From Microbacterium sp. SYP-A9085 (GTDB taxonomy: Bacteria > Actinomycetota > Actinomycetes > Actinomycetales > Microbacteriaceae): 64,000 nt of DNA. The notes beneath the pieces were generated by a model, which was given only the letters and a program-made list of their open reading frames with translations, had not been told where the DNA came from and did no database searches. Below are positions 33,047-41,670 of this stretch, piece by piece. Location of the stretch: the NCBI RefSeq assembly GCF_009649635.1, contig NZ_WJII01000003.1, positions 62,001-126,000 of the forward strand, in the 5' to 3' direction. Every line of letters starts with the position of its first letter. The stretch's first letter is position 1. The position numbers were made by a program, and so were the translations under genes.

Positions 33047-34099
33047 ATGCGATCGATCCGTCCCGCCATCCCTGTCGCCCTTGCGACCGCCGCCCTCGTC
33101 GTGGCCCTGGCCCTTCCCGTCTCCCCCGCGACGGCAGCGCCCCTGGCCGCGTCGGCCGTCGAACCGACGCCGCCCGCCGCGACCGTGTTCCTGACCCCGC
33201 TGAAGGCGAAGACGTACAACGTCTCGTCGTACTACGGGCCGCGGTGCATGCCGATGGCGGGCGCGTCGACATTCCACCTCGGCCTGGATATGGCGGCGCC
33301 CGGCGGCGCGCCGATCTCCGCCGTCGCGGGCGGCGTCGTGGTGGCGACCGTCGACGGCACCGCGGCCCGGGCGGGGTACATAAAGGTGCGCCATCTGGTG
33401 GACGGGACGACGTACACGTCGATCTACTACCACATCTGGAAATCCACGACCCACGTCGTCGTCGGTCAGATTGTGACCGCCGGCCAGCGCATCAGCGAGG
33501 TGGGCACCAGCGGCGTCTCCGGCGGCAACCACCTGCACCTGGAGATCTGGGAGGGCGCGCCGGGAGCCGCGCACTCCGTCGACCCGGCGCGGTTCATGAC
33601 CGCGCACGGCGTCGACCTGCACCACGGCGCGACAGCGGTCACCGCGGCGAAGACGCCGGCCACGTGCACGTACTACGCGGCGGCCCCGCTGAACTTCCGC
33701 AGCGGCCCGTCGCTGGCATCCGGCGTCATCCGCACCCTGCCCGCGCGCACCGCGGTGATCCATGTGCCCGGCGAAGAGTCGGGAGGCTTCGTGCCGGTGC
33801 GGGTTGGCGGGCAGAGCGGCTGGGTGTCGGCCCTGTACGTGTCGCCCACGCTTCCGCCGGTGGTTGTCCCTCGCCCCGCACCGGCCGCGGTGGCGGCGCA
33901 CCCCCTGAAGCCGCCCACCTACCGGACGACCAGCGCGCTGAACCTGCGGAAATCCTCGTCGCTGACCGGCGCTCGGATCCTCGTGATCCCCAAGGGTGCC
34001 GACGTCGGAGCCGTGAAGGCCTCGAAGGGCGTGCGGCGGCAGGTGGTCTACAAGGGCAGGACCGGCTGGGTGCACTCCGCATACCTCGCGCGGCGGTGA
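33047..34099 (+). CDS. Secreted M23 family metallopeptidase with SH3-like repeats
   Basis: The 350-residue protein begins with a signal peptide (RPAIPVALATAALVVALAL, then a PATA-type cleavage site near residue 30). The M23 lysostaphin-type peptidase domain follows: the zinc ligands HLGLDMAAP near 78 (H and D) and GGNHLHLEIW near 165 (H-x-H). Two SH3-like wall-binding modules come next, each with LNFRSGPSL or LNLRKSSSL and a GWVSALYV or GWVHSAYL ending, joined by a Pro/Val/Ala linker. It should cut peptidoglycan cross-bridges during growth or division. A GTG at 33038 is an alternative start; neither has a strong ribosome-binding site. Confidence 0.92.
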   Translation: MRSIRPAIPVALATAALVVALALPVSPATAAPLAASAVEPTPPAATVFLTPLKAKTYNVSSYYGPRCMPMAGASTFHLGLDMAAPGGAPISAVAGGVVVATVDGTAARAGYIKVRHLVDGTTYTSIYYHIWKSTTHVVVGQIVTAGQRISEVGTSGVSGGNHLHLEIWEGAPGAAHSVDPARFMTAHGVDLHHGATAVTAAKTPATCTYYAAAPLNFRSGPSLASGVIRTLPARTAVIHVPGEESGGFVPVRVGGQSGWVSALYVSPTLPPVVVPRPAPAAVAAHPLKPPTYRTTSALNLRKSSSLTGARILVIPKGADVGAVKASKGVRRQVVYKGRTGWVHSAYLARR

Positions 34100-34105
34100 G
34101 CCTGC

Positions 34106-34474
34106 TCAGGCGAGCTGGATCGTCCAGATCACCTGCATCCGCCACACCATCACGGCCACCGCCAGGGCGGCGATGCCCATGATCACGGTGCTCCAGCGGC
34201 TGCGCTCCAGCAGCGCCCAGACCACGCCCGCCGGCGGCAGCAGCACCGCGGAGACGAGGTACACCCAGTATTCGAGCAGGCTCCCGGTGGGCGGGTTGCC
34301 GGCCAGCGGCGCGACGACGGCGATGACGACCTGGGCTATCAGCAGCACCTCGAGCACGGCCACCGCGCCGACCGTCAGGTCGCTGGGCCGGCGCCCAGCG
34401 AGCCCGAGCACGACGCACAGCACGCCGCCGATCGCCGCGACGGCCACCGTGACGATCGTGAACCACAGGATCAT
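34106..34474 (-). CDS. Small membrane protein coupled to truB
   Basis: A 122-residue protein with four hydrophobic segments (TIVTVAVAAIGGVLCVVLGL; GAVAVLEVLLIAQVVIAVVA; YWVYLVSAVLLPPAGVVWAL; TVIMGIAALAVAVMVWRMQV). It has no motif I can name. GAGGAGAG precedes the ATG, which overlaps the truB stop by 4 nt. It ends 6 nt from the converging M23 gene, leaving no room for a separate terminator. Confidence 0.75.
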   Translation of the reverse strand: MILWFTIVTVAVAAIGGVLCVVLGLAGRRPSDLTVGAVAVLEVLLIAQVVIAVVAPLAGNPPTGSLLEYWVYLVSAVLLPPAGVVWALLERSRWSTVIMGIAALAVAVMVWRMQVIWTIQLA

Positions 34475-35367
34475 GCGCTCTCCTCGGGCATGTTCATGAC
34501 GCTTTTCACGTCGTCGCCGCGCCGCTCGATCACGCCGACGAGCCGGCCCTCCGGGTCGACAGCGGCGGCGCGCGGTCCGGTGAAGGCGTCCGCGAGTCCC
34601 GGGACGCGCTTGCCGTGGCGCAGGTCCCGCGCCTGGTCGGCGTCCGGGTGCACCTCGGGCATCACGAGGGCGGCGGCGCGGGCGGGGGGCAACAGCGGGG
34701 CGTGCGCGAGGTCGTCGGCGGATGCCGCGTCCGCCACCGGGAACGGGCCGATGCGGGTGCGCCGCAGGGCCGTGAGATGCCCGCCGACGCCGAGGTGCTC
34801 GCCCAGATCGCGGGCGAGCGCCCGCACGTAGGTGCCGCTGGAGCAGGTGACGGCGACGTCGACGTCGCGGCATCCGTCGCCGTCCCGGACCGCGAGCACG
34901 TCGAACGAGGAGATGACGACGTCGCGGGCCTTCAACGCGACATCCTGCCCCGCCCGCGCAAGATCGTACGCGCGGCGGCCGTCGACCTTGATCGCCGAGA
35001 CACGGCTGGGCACCTGCGCGATGGGCCCGGTCAGGCCGGCGACGCCCGCGTCGATGCGCTCACGGGTGACGGCGGCGAGGGCGGATGCCGCAGCCGTGGC
35101 CGTGATCTGCCCGTCGGCGTCGTCGGTGTCGGTGGCGGCGCCGAGCCGGATAGTGGCGGTGTAGTCCTTGTCGAGCCCGACGACGAACGTGAGCAGGCGG
35201 GTCGCGGCGCCCACGCCGAGGATCAGCAGGCCCGTGGCCATCGGGTCCAGGGTGCCGGCGTGACCGATCTTCCGGGTGTCCAGCGCCCGGCGCGCGCGGG
35301 CGACGACGTCGTGACTGGTGATCCCGCCCGGCTTGTCCACGAGCAGGATGCCGTCCGGCTGCGCCAT
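34471..35367 (-). CDS. truB: tRNA pseudouridine(55) synthase
   Basis: The 298-residue enzyme isomerises U55 in the T-loop of tRNAs. The N-terminal KPGGITSHDVV and the catalytic GHAGTLDPMATGLL (Asp near residue 40) are intact. QVPSRVSAIKVDGRRAYDLA near 119 and CSSGTYVRALARDLG near 175 are the other conserved TruB blocks. A C-terminal domain of about 60 residues is related to PUA-like extensions. The ATG overlaps the stop codon of the kinase-like gene upstream (TGATG), so translation is coupled. Confidence 0.96.
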   Translation of the reverse strand: MAQPDGILLVDKPGGITSHDVVARARRALDTRKIGHAGTLDPMATGLLILGVGAATRLLTFVVGLDKDYTATIRLGAATDTDDADGQITATAAASALAAVTRERIDAGVAGLTGPIAQVPSRVSAIKVDGRRAYDLARAGQDVALKARDVVISSFDVLAVRDGDGCRDVDVAVTCSSGTYVRALARDLGEHLGVGGHLTALRRTRIGPFPVADAASADDLAHAPLLPPARAAALVMPEVHPDADQARDLRHGKRVPGLADAFTGPRAAAVDPEGRLVGVIERRGDDVKSVMNMPEESA

Positions 35368-36002
35368 CAGCAGGAGTCCCGGAAGACCTGGACCGGATGC
35401 TGCGGATCGGTCACGTCGACCAAAGCCGACGCGCGCTGCACCGGCTGCTCGCGCAGGTAGGCGAGCTCGGTCCGGCTGTACGGCGCGTCCATCGAGCGGC
35501 CCTCGCGGGCGGCCAGGGCGCTGTCGGCGACCTCGAGCCACACCGAGAAGTGCCAGATGCCGCGCAGCGCCGGCGTGTTCAGGAACGGCCCGTCCACGAC
35601 GATCACGGCGTCCTCGGGCGCCGTCACCCAGCGGGCCTCGGCGGGCCGCTCGCGGCGCGGATCCCACGCGGCCAGCTGGAAGCCCGTCGTCGCCGAGGTG
35701 TGCACGCCGCCGCGGAACGGATCGACGAGCACCCGCCGGAACGTCTCCTCGTCGAACCAGGCGGGCTCGCGGGAGTGCCCGGGGCGCGCCCTCGGCGGCA
35801 GCAGGAATCCGTCCGCGCCGGCACGGAACACGGCCGTGCCGTCCTCCGCGACGACGTCGGCGAAAGCGTCCGCGAACGCGGCAGTGGCAACGCTCGGCAG
35901 CGCGTCGACGGCCACGAGCAGGCGCCCGCCCGGATGGTTCTGCCGCAGCTGTCCGCGCAGGTCGCGCAGCAGCGTGTTGACGGGCGTGATCGGCAGGCGC
36001 AT
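35367..36002 (-). CDS. Uridine kinase-like protein with a destroyed P-loop
   Basis: The 211-residue protein follows the fold of actinobacterial uridine-kinase-like NTPases: LLVAVD strand, AFADAFADVV helix, the FDEETFRRVLVDPF block and VIVVDGPFLNTPAL with the Walker-B-like strand. In relatives residues 34-41 form the Walker A loop G-x4-G-K-T; here they read ALPSVATA, so both glycines, the Lys and the Thr are gone. ATP binding in the usual way is unlikely, yet the frame is intact over 211 codons. It starts directly after a TACAGT hexamer and is coupled to truB. Confidence 0.75.
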   Translation of the reverse strand: MRLPITPVNTLLRDLRGQLRQNHPGGRLLVAVDALPSVATAAFADAFADVVAEDGTAVFRAGADGFLLPPRARPGHSREPAWFDEETFRRVLVDPFRGGVHTSATTGFQLAAWDPRRERPAEARWVTAPEDAVIVVDGPFLNTPALRGIWHFSVWLEVADSALAAREGRSMDAPYSRTELAYLREQPVQRASALVDVTDPQHPVQVFRDSC

Positions 36003-36008
36003 GCCTCC

Positions 36009-36031
36009 ACTGTATTCGGACTGCATAGGGT
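36009..36031. promoter_or_regulatory. Back-to-back -10 hexamers for the kinase-like gene and mutY
   Basis: On the minus strand TACAGT (36009-36014) is six nucleotides from the ATG at 36002. On the plus strand TAGGGT (36026-36031) is seven nucleotides from the GTG at 36039. The two starts are only 36 nt apart, so the -35 regions overlap each other. Confidence 0.5.
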
Positions 36032-36038
36032 GGATGCC

Positions 36039-36923
36039 GTGCCCGACCCCGATCTCGCGACGCCGCTGGTGGCCTGGTACCGTGCCGCGGCGCGGGATCT
36101 GCCGTGGCGGCGCGCGGCGTTCCACGAGCGGTACGGCGCGTGGGGTGTGCTCGTGAGCGAGTTCATGCTGCAGCAGACGCCGGCGTCCCGCGTCATCCCG
36201 CACCTGGAGGCGTGGCTGAACCGGTGGCCGACGCCCGCCGCGCTGGCCGCCGAGCCGCCGGCGGCGGCCGTGCACCAGTGGGCGAACCTCGGGTATCCGC
36301 GGCGCGCGCTGTGGCTGCACCGCGCCGCCGCGCAGATAGCCGAGCAGCACGGCGGCACGGTGCCGCGCGACGTGGATGCGCTGCGTGCGCTGTCGGGCGT
36401 CGGCGACTACACCGCCCGGGCCGTGGCGGTGTTCGCGTTCGGCGACCGGCATCCGGTCGTGGACACGAACACCCGCCGCGTCCTCGCGCGCGCCCTCGAC
36501 GGACGGTCGCAGCCCGGTCCGCCGTCAGCACACGATCTGACGCGGATGGCGGGCGCCCTCCCCGCGGGCGACGCGGATGCCGCGACGACGAACGCCGCGA
36601 CGATGGAGCTCGGTGCCGTGGTGTGCACGGCCCGCGCGCCGCGATGCGGCGCCTGTCCGATCGCGGATGTGTGCGCGTGGCGCGCGGCCGGGTACCCGGA
36701 CACCGGCGACACGCGGCGCCGGCAGGCGCGGTACGAGGGCAGCGACCGGCAGGCGCGCGGGGCGGTGCTGGCGGTGCTGCGGGATGCCGCGGCCCACACC
36801 GTCGGCCAGGCCGACGTGATCGCGGACTGGCCGGATGCGCGTCAGCGCGATCGGGCCATCGATTCGCTGATCGCCGATGGGCTCATCGAGGCCCGGGACG
36901 GGATGCTGCGGCTCCCCCACTGA
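36039..36923 (+). CDS. mutY: A/G-specific adenine glycosylase, short form
   Basis: This 294-residue base-excision repair enzyme removes A opposite 8-oxoG. It has the catalytic Glu in SEFMLQQTPASRV near residue 36, the helix-hairpin-helix LSGVGDYTARAVAVFAFG near 118 with the catalytic Asp in VVDTNTRRVL, and the iron-sulfur ligands C-x6-C-x2-C-x5-C in CTARAPRCGACPIADVC near 196. The C-terminal NUDIX-like 8-oxoG recognition domain of E. coli MutY is absent, as in many actinobacteria; a winged-helix-like tail takes its place. The GTG start is set by the TAGGGT hexamer. Confidence 0.94.
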   Translation: MPDPDLATPLVAWYRAAARDLPWRRAAFHERYGAWGVLVSEFMLQQTPASRVIPHLEAWLNRWPTPAALAAEPPAAAVHQWANLGYPRRALWLHRAAAQIAEQHGGTVPRDVDALRALSGVGDYTARAVAVFAFGDRHPVVDTNTRRVLARALDGRSQPGPPSAHDLTRMAGALPAGDADAATTNAATMELGAVVCTARAPRCGACPIADVCAWRAAGYPDTGDTRRRQARYEGSDRQARGAVLAVLRDAAAHTVGQADVIADWPDARQRDRAIDSLIADGLIEARDGMLRLPH

Positions 36924-36935
36924 GGGGGCGCCGCG

Positions 36936-37370
36936 TCACTGCACGTCGTCGTATTCGCGGGGCTTCTGGTACGGGTCGGCGTCGCCGGCGTACGCGGCGC
37001 CGACGGCCAGGCCCGCCACGGCGGCGTCGCGCTCGGCCGCCTCGCGCAGCAGGTCCTCGATGTGGCCCGCGTTCTCCGGGATGGCGTCGGCGATGAACTC
37101 CAGCGTCGGGGTGAGCCGCACGCCGAGCCCGCGGCCGACTTCGCTGCGCAGCATCCCGGTGGCCGCCCGCAGCGCGTCGGCGGTGTCGTTGCGCGCCTTC
37201 TCGTCGCCGAGCACCGTGTAGAACACCGAGGCGTGCTGCAGGTCACCGGTCACGCGCACGTCGGTGATGGTGACGAACCCGAGCCGGGGGTCGCGCAGGC
37301 CCTTCTCCAGCCGCTGCGCGATAAGCACGCGGATGCGGTCGGCCAGGCGCGCCTGTCGCTCTGTAGCCAT
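36936..37370 (-). CDS. rbfA: 30S ribosome-binding factor A
   Basis: A 144-residue KH-like protein that assists late 16S rRNA maturation. Typical segments are RQARLADRIRVLIAQRLEKG, DPRLGFVTITDVRVTGDLQH and the helix TPTLEFIADAIPENAGHIED. A Tyr/Asp-rich tail of about 25 residues follows. AGGAGGAATC precedes the ATG at 37370. It is the last gene of the nusA-ylxR-infB-rbfA cluster and ends 12 nt from converging mutY. Confidence 0.96.
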   Translation of the reverse strand: MATERQARLADRIRVLIAQRLEKGLRDPRLGFVTITDVRVTGDLQHASVFYTVLGDEKARNDTADALRAATGMLRSEVGRGLGVRLTPTLEFIADAIPENAGHIEDLLREAAERDAAVAGLAVGAAYAGDADPYQKPREYDDVQ

Positions 37371-37383
37371 GATTCCTCCTGTG

Positions 37384-37413
37384 CGTGAGGGGGCGCCGGG
37401 GCGCCCCCTCACG
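37384..37413 (-). terminator. 13-bp hairpin between infB and rbfA
   Basis: CGTGAGGGGGCGC (37384-37396) and GCGCCCCCTCACG (37401-37413) pair perfectly around a 4-nt loop. There is no T run on the minus strand, so it more likely attenuates or processes the infB-rbfA transcript than ends it completely. Confidence 0.6.
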
Positions 37414-37430
37414 ATCCGTCAGCGGCGGGG

Positions 37431-40202
37431 TCAGCCGCGGGGCTTCTCCACCATCTCGATGGTCTCGATCTCGTCGCCCACCTGGATGTCGTTGTACTTG
37501 CCCAGGCCGATGCCGGCCTCGAAGTCCGTGCGCACCTCGGTGACGTCGTCCTTGAAGCGACGCAGCGACTCGATGGCCAGGCCGTCGGCGACGACCACGC
37601 CGTCGCGGATGACGCGGGCCTTCGCGTTGCGGGTGATTGTTCCCGAACGCACCAGCACACCGGCGATGTTGCCGAACTTCGAGGAGCGGAACACCTCGCG
37701 GACCTCGGCGACACCGGACTGGACCTCTTCGAACTCGGGCTTGAGCATGCCCTTCAGCGAGTTCTCGATGTCCTCCAGTGCCGAGTAGATCACCGAGTAG
37801 AACCGGATGTCGACGCCCTCGCGCTGTGCGCGCTCGCGGGCCTTCTGGTCCGGCCGGACGTTGAACCCGACGATGATCGCACTGTCGATCGTGGCCAGGT
37901 CGACATCCGACTCGGTGATGGCACCCACACCGCGGTGCAGGATCCGCAGCTGGACGGAGTCATCCACCTCGATCTTCAGCAGGGACTCCTCCAGCGCCTC
38001 GACGGCACCGGAGACGTCGCCCTTGATGATGAGGTTGAGCGACTCGACCTTGCCCTCCTCGAGAGCCTTCGTGAAGTCCTCGAGCGTGATGCGCTTGCGG
38101 GCCTTCGCGAGCTGCGCGTTGCGCTCGGCGGCCTCGCGCTTCTCGGCGATCTGGCGGGCGGTGCGGTCCTCGTCGGTCACGATGAACGTGTCGCCGGCGC
38201 GCGGCACCGAGTTCAGGCCCTGCACCTGCACCGGACGGGACGGGGCAGCCTCCTCGACCGCGTCGCCGTTCTCGTCCACCATCGCGCGGACCCGGCCGTA
38301 CGCGGTGCCCGCGACGATGGCGTCGCCGACGCGCAGCGTCCCGGACTGGATCAGCACCGTGGCGACCGAGCCGCGGCCCTTGTCGAGCTTCGCCTCGATA
38401 GCGACGCCGCGGGCGTCCTTGTTCGGGTTGGCCCGCAGGTCGAGCCCGGCATCCGCGGTCAGCAGCACCGCGTCCAGGAGCTCCTGGATGCCGATGTTCT
38501 CGCGCGCCGACACGTCCACGAACATGACGTCCCCGCCGTACTCCTCGGCGACCAGCCCGTACTCGGTGAGCTGCTGGCGCACCTTGGCCGGGTTCGCGTC
38601 GGGCTTGTCGATCTTGTTCACCGCGACCACGATCGGCACGCCGGCCGCCTGGGCGTGGTTCAGAGCCTCCACCGTCTGCGGCATGATGCCGTCGTCGGCG
38701 GCGACCACGAGGATCGCTATGTCGGTCACCTGCGCGCCGCGGGCACGCATGGCGGTGAACGCCTCGTGACCGGGAGTGTCGATGAATGTGACGGCCCGCT
38801 CGATCTCGTCGTGCTCGGTCCAGATCTGGTACGCGCCGATGTGCTGCGTGATGCCGCCGGCCTCGCCCGCGACCACGTTCGTCTGCCGGATGGCGTCCAG
38901 CAGACGGGTCTTGCCGTGGTCGACGTGGCCCATGACGGTGACCACGGGGGGCCGGATCTCCAGATCCGCGTCGTCCTCTTCGGCCAGCTCCTGCTCGAGG
39001 TCCAGACCGAAGCCCTCCAGGAGCTCTTTGTCCTCGTCCTCGGGCGAGACCATCTGGACCTTGTAGCCCAGCTCCTCGCCGAGCACCTCGAACGTGGCCT
39101 CGTCCAGCGACTCGGTCGCGGTGGCCATCTCACCGAGGTTGAAAAGGATCGTCACGAGCGTGCCGGGCTGCACGGTGTAGCCCTTGAGCGCCTCGAGCTT
39201 GTCGGCGAAGTCGGAGATCGACGCGCCGCGGCGCAGCCGGATGATCTCGCCGTTGCCCTTCTGGACGTTGACGCCGCCGACGACCGGCGCCGACCGCATC
39301 TCGAATTCCTGGCGCTTCGCGCGCCTCGACTTGCGCTGCTTCGACTTGCCGCCGCCCTTGCCGAACGCGCCGGCGGTGCCGCCGCCGGGTCCGCGGCCAC
39401 GGCCGCCGCCACCCGGGCGGCCGGCGAAGCCGCCCCCGGGACGACCGGCGAAACCGCCGCCGGTACCGGTACCGGTTCCGGCGCCGGCACCGGGACGACC
39501 GGGACGCTGCTGGAACGGGGCGCCGCCACCGGGACGACCGGGACGGCCGGCGCCGCCGGGACGCGCGCCGGGACGCGGAGCGCCGGGGCGCGGGGCACCC
39601 GGGCGCGGCGGCTGCGGCCGCGGCGCCTGGGGGCGCGGGATGTTGCCGGGGCTCGGGCGCTGACCCATCCCCTGCGACGGGGCGAACGGGTTGTTGCCCG
39701 GGCGGGGACCGGCCGGACGCTGGCCCATGCCCTGCGCGGACGAGAACGGGTTGTTCCCGGGGCGGGCGCCGCCCGGACGCGGGGCGGGCGCCGAACCGCT
39801 GCCGTCGGGGGCGGGCGCGGCGGATGCCGCGGCCGGCTCGGGCGCGGCGGGTGCTGCCGGGGCGGCGGGTGCTGCGGGGGCTGGGGCCTCCGCGGGCGCG
39901 CTCGCGGCCGCCGGCTTGGGCGCGGCCGGGCGCGCAGGGCCGGGCTTGGCGCCGGTGGATCCTGCACCGGCGGCCTTGGCGCCGGCGGCCTTGGCCGGTG
40001 CGCTCGCGGCGGGCTTGCCGCCGTCACCGGAGGTCTTCGCGCCGTCCGCCGCGAGGGCGGCACGGAGCTTGCGGGCCACCGGAGGTTCGATGGTCGAGGA
40101 CGGGCTCTTGACGAACTCGCCGAGCTCCTTCAGCTTCGCGAGGGCGACCTTGCTGTCGACGCCGAGCTCGGAAGCAATCTCGTGCACGCGTGGTTTTGCC
40201 AC
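37431..40202 (-). CDS. infB: Translation initiation factor IF-2
   Basis: The 923-residue GTPase positions fMet-tRNA on the 30S subunit. After an IF2_N module ([20 protein letters not shown]) there is a roughly 240-residue low-complexity region rich in Pro, Gly, Ala and Arg. It includes a tandem GNNPF-x-x-x-QGMGQRP repeat and [10 protein letters not shown] repeats, as in other high-GC actinobacteria. The G domain starts near 420 with [14 protein letters not shown], then [21 protein letters not shown] and [11 protein letters not shown]. Domains II to IV follow. The start codon is GTG, with CAGGAGAATT upstream. Confidence 0.98.
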   Translation of the reverse strand: MAKPRVHEIASELGVDSKVALAKLKELGEFVKSPSSTIEPPVARKLRAALAADGAKTSGDGGKPAASAPAKAAGAKAAGAGSTGAKPGPARPAAPKPAAASAPAEAPAPAAPAAPAAPAAPEPAAASAAPAPDGSGSAPAPRPGGARPGNNPFSSAQGMGQRPAGPRPGNNPFAPSQGMGQRPSPGNIPRPQAPRPQPPRPGAPRPGAPRPGARPGGAGRPGRPGGGAPFQQRPGRPGAGAGTGTGTGGGFAGRPGGGFAGRPGGGGRGRGPGGGTAGAFGKGGGKSKQRKSRRAKRQEFEMRSAPVVGGVNVQKGNGEIIRLRRGASISDFADKLEALKGYTVQPGTLVTILFNLGEMATATESLDEATFEVLGEELGYKVQMVSPEDEDKELLEGFGLDLEQELAEEDDADLEIRPPVVTVMGHVDHGKTRLLDAIRQTNVVAGEAGGITQHIGAYQIWTEHDEIERAVTFIDTPGHEAFTAMRARGAQVTDIAILVVAADDGIMPQTVEALNHAQAAGVPIVVAVNKIDKPDANPAKVRQQLTEYGLVAEEYGGDVMFVDVSARENIGIQELLDAVLLTADAGLDLRANPNKDARGVAIEAKLDKGRGSVATVLIQSGTLRVGDAIVAGTAYGRVRAMVDENGDAVEEAAPSRPVQVQGLNSVPRAGDTFIVTDEDRTARQIAEKREAAERNAQLAKARKRITLEDFTKALEEGKVESLNLIIKGDVSGAVEALEESLLKIEVDDSVQLRILHRGVGAITESDVDLATIDSAIIVGFNVRPDQKARERAQREGVDIRFYSVIYSALEDIENSLKGMLKPEFEEVQSGVAEVREVFRSSKFGNIAGVLVRSGTITRNAKARVIRDGVVVADGLAIESLRRFKDDVTEVRTDFEAGIGLGKYNDIQVGDEIETIEMVEKPRG

Positions 40203-40294
40203 AATTCTCCTGTCTGAGGTCTCCCCCAGGCAGGGCAGACCGTTACTTGCGGACGGGTCTCATTTCGAGCCGTTCACTTTGATTCCATAGCCGT

Positions 40295-40546
40295 TCAGCC
40301 TTTTCGCTGGATGTGCTGTTCGATGGTCTGCGTGTCAAGCGGGCCTGACACACGCAATGCGCGTACGAAGGCATGGCGCCGCATCGCGGCCTCCAGGCAC
40401 TCCTGCGTGTCGTGCACCCACGCTCCCCGCCCGGGCATCACCGCACGCTCGTCAAGAACGAGCCGGGAATCGACCGCCACGACCCGGAGGAGCGTGGACC
40501 GCGGGGAGCGTCGGCGGCAGCCGACGCACGTTCGTACAGGTTCCAT
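40295..40546 (-). CDS. ylxR: YlxR family RNA-binding protein (DUF448)
   Basis: The 83-residue protein has the family signature RTCVGCRRRSPRSTLLRVV near the N-terminus and GRGAWVHDTQECLEAAMRR near 40-58. YlxR lies between nusA and infB in most Gram-positive bacteria; in Bacillus it has been linked to RNase P RNA and to gene regulation. It begins 32 nt after nusA, without a strong ribosome-binding site, and precedes infB by 92 nt. Confidence 0.93.
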   Translation of the reverse strand: MEPVRTCVGCRRRSPRSTLLRVVAVDSRLVLDERAVMPGRGAWVHDTQECLEAAMRRHAFVRALRVSGPLDTQTIEQHIQRKG

Positions 40547-40578
40547 TCTACACCCCGGCACCGCGGCGCCCGGCCCGG

Positions 40579-41568
40579 TCAGGCCTCGTCGAGGACCGAG
40601 TCCGGCTGGATGTCGATCTTCGCTCCGGTGAGCTTGGCGGCCAGTCTCGCGTTCTGGCCCTCCTTGCCGATCGCCAGCGACAGCTGGTAGTCCGGCACCA
40701 GCGCGCGCACCGCCTTGGTGGTGGCATCCAGGATGAAACTGGAGGTGACCTTCGCCGGCGACAGGGCGTTGGCGACGAAGCGCGCGAGCTCCGGGTCGTA
40801 GTCGACGATGTCGATCTTCTCGCCGCTGAGCTCCTCGGTGACCGCGCGCACGCGGCGTCCCATCTCGCCGATGCACGCGCCCTTCGCGTTCACGGACGGT
40901 TCATTGGCCCGGACGGCGATCTTCGTGCGGTGGCCGGCCTCGCGGGCCAGGGAGACGATCTCGACGAGACCGGAGGCTATCTCGGGCACCTCGAGGGCGA
41001 ACAGCTTGCGGACCAGGCCGGGATGCGTGCGGGACACCGTGATCGACGGGCCCTTCAGGCCCTTGGCCACGCTCGTCACGTACACGCGCAGGCGCGCGCC
41101 GTGCGCATAGTCCTCGCCGGGCACCTGCTCCTCGGGGGGCAGGATGGCCTCGACGGTGCCGAGGTCGACGTGCACCATTCGCGGATTCGGTCCCTGTTGC
41201 ACAACGCCGGCGACGATGTCGCCCTCCTTGCCGCGGAACTCGCCGAGCACGGCATCGTCGGCGATGTCGCGCAGCCGCTGGCTGATCACCTGCTTCGCGG
41301 CGAACGCGGCGATGCGGCCGAAGTCCTCGGGGGTGCTCTCCTCCTCGCCGATCACCGCGCCCTCGTCGTCCAGGAGGGGGATGTACACGGCGACGTGTCC
41401 GGTCTTGCGGTCAAGGAGCGCGCGGGCGCCGTCGGGAAGGGTGCCCGCGGTGGAGGTGTGCTTGGCATAGGCGGTCAGGATCGCCTGCTCGATGATGCGC
41501 ACGAGCTCGTCGAAGGGGATCTCCTTCTCGCGCTCGACCGTCCGCAGCAGTCCCAGATCGATATCCAT
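40579..41568 (-). CDS. nusA: Transcription termination/antitermination protein NusA
   Basis: This RNA polymerase-binding factor of 329 residues has an N-terminal RNAP-binding domain ([20 protein letters not shown]), an S1 domain near 115-185 ([20 protein letters not shown]), and KH1 and KH2 domains ([38 protein letters not shown]). The acidic C-terminal repeats of E. coli NusA are absent, as usual in actinobacteria. GGGAGGTCGCG precedes the ATG. The rimP gene, normally immediately upstream of nusA, is not present; a lipase gene lies there instead. Confidence 0.97.
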   Translation of the reverse strand: MDIDLGLLRTVEREKEIPFDELVRIIEQAILTAYAKHTSTAGTLPDGARALLDRKTGHVAVYIPLLDDEGAVIGEEESTPEDFGRIAAFAAKQVISQRLRDIADDAVLGEFRGKEGDIVAGVVQQGPNPRMVHVDLGTVEAILPPEEQVPGEDYAHGARLRVYVTSVAKGLKGPSITVSRTHPGLVRKLFALEVPEIASGLVEIVSLAREAGHRTKIAVRANEPSVNAKGACIGEMGRRVRAVTEELSGEKIDIVDYDPELARFVANALSPAKVTSSFILDATTKAVRALVPDYQLSLAIGKEGQNARLAAKLTGAKIDIQPDSVLDEA

Positions 41569-41670
41569 CGCGACCTCCCATGTTCAGCTTTCGCAGGCGC
41601 GCGGGCGCGCCGACATCGTTACCACGCTACCGGATGCCGCGATGGGCAGACCTGTGAGGATGCCGGTGCG

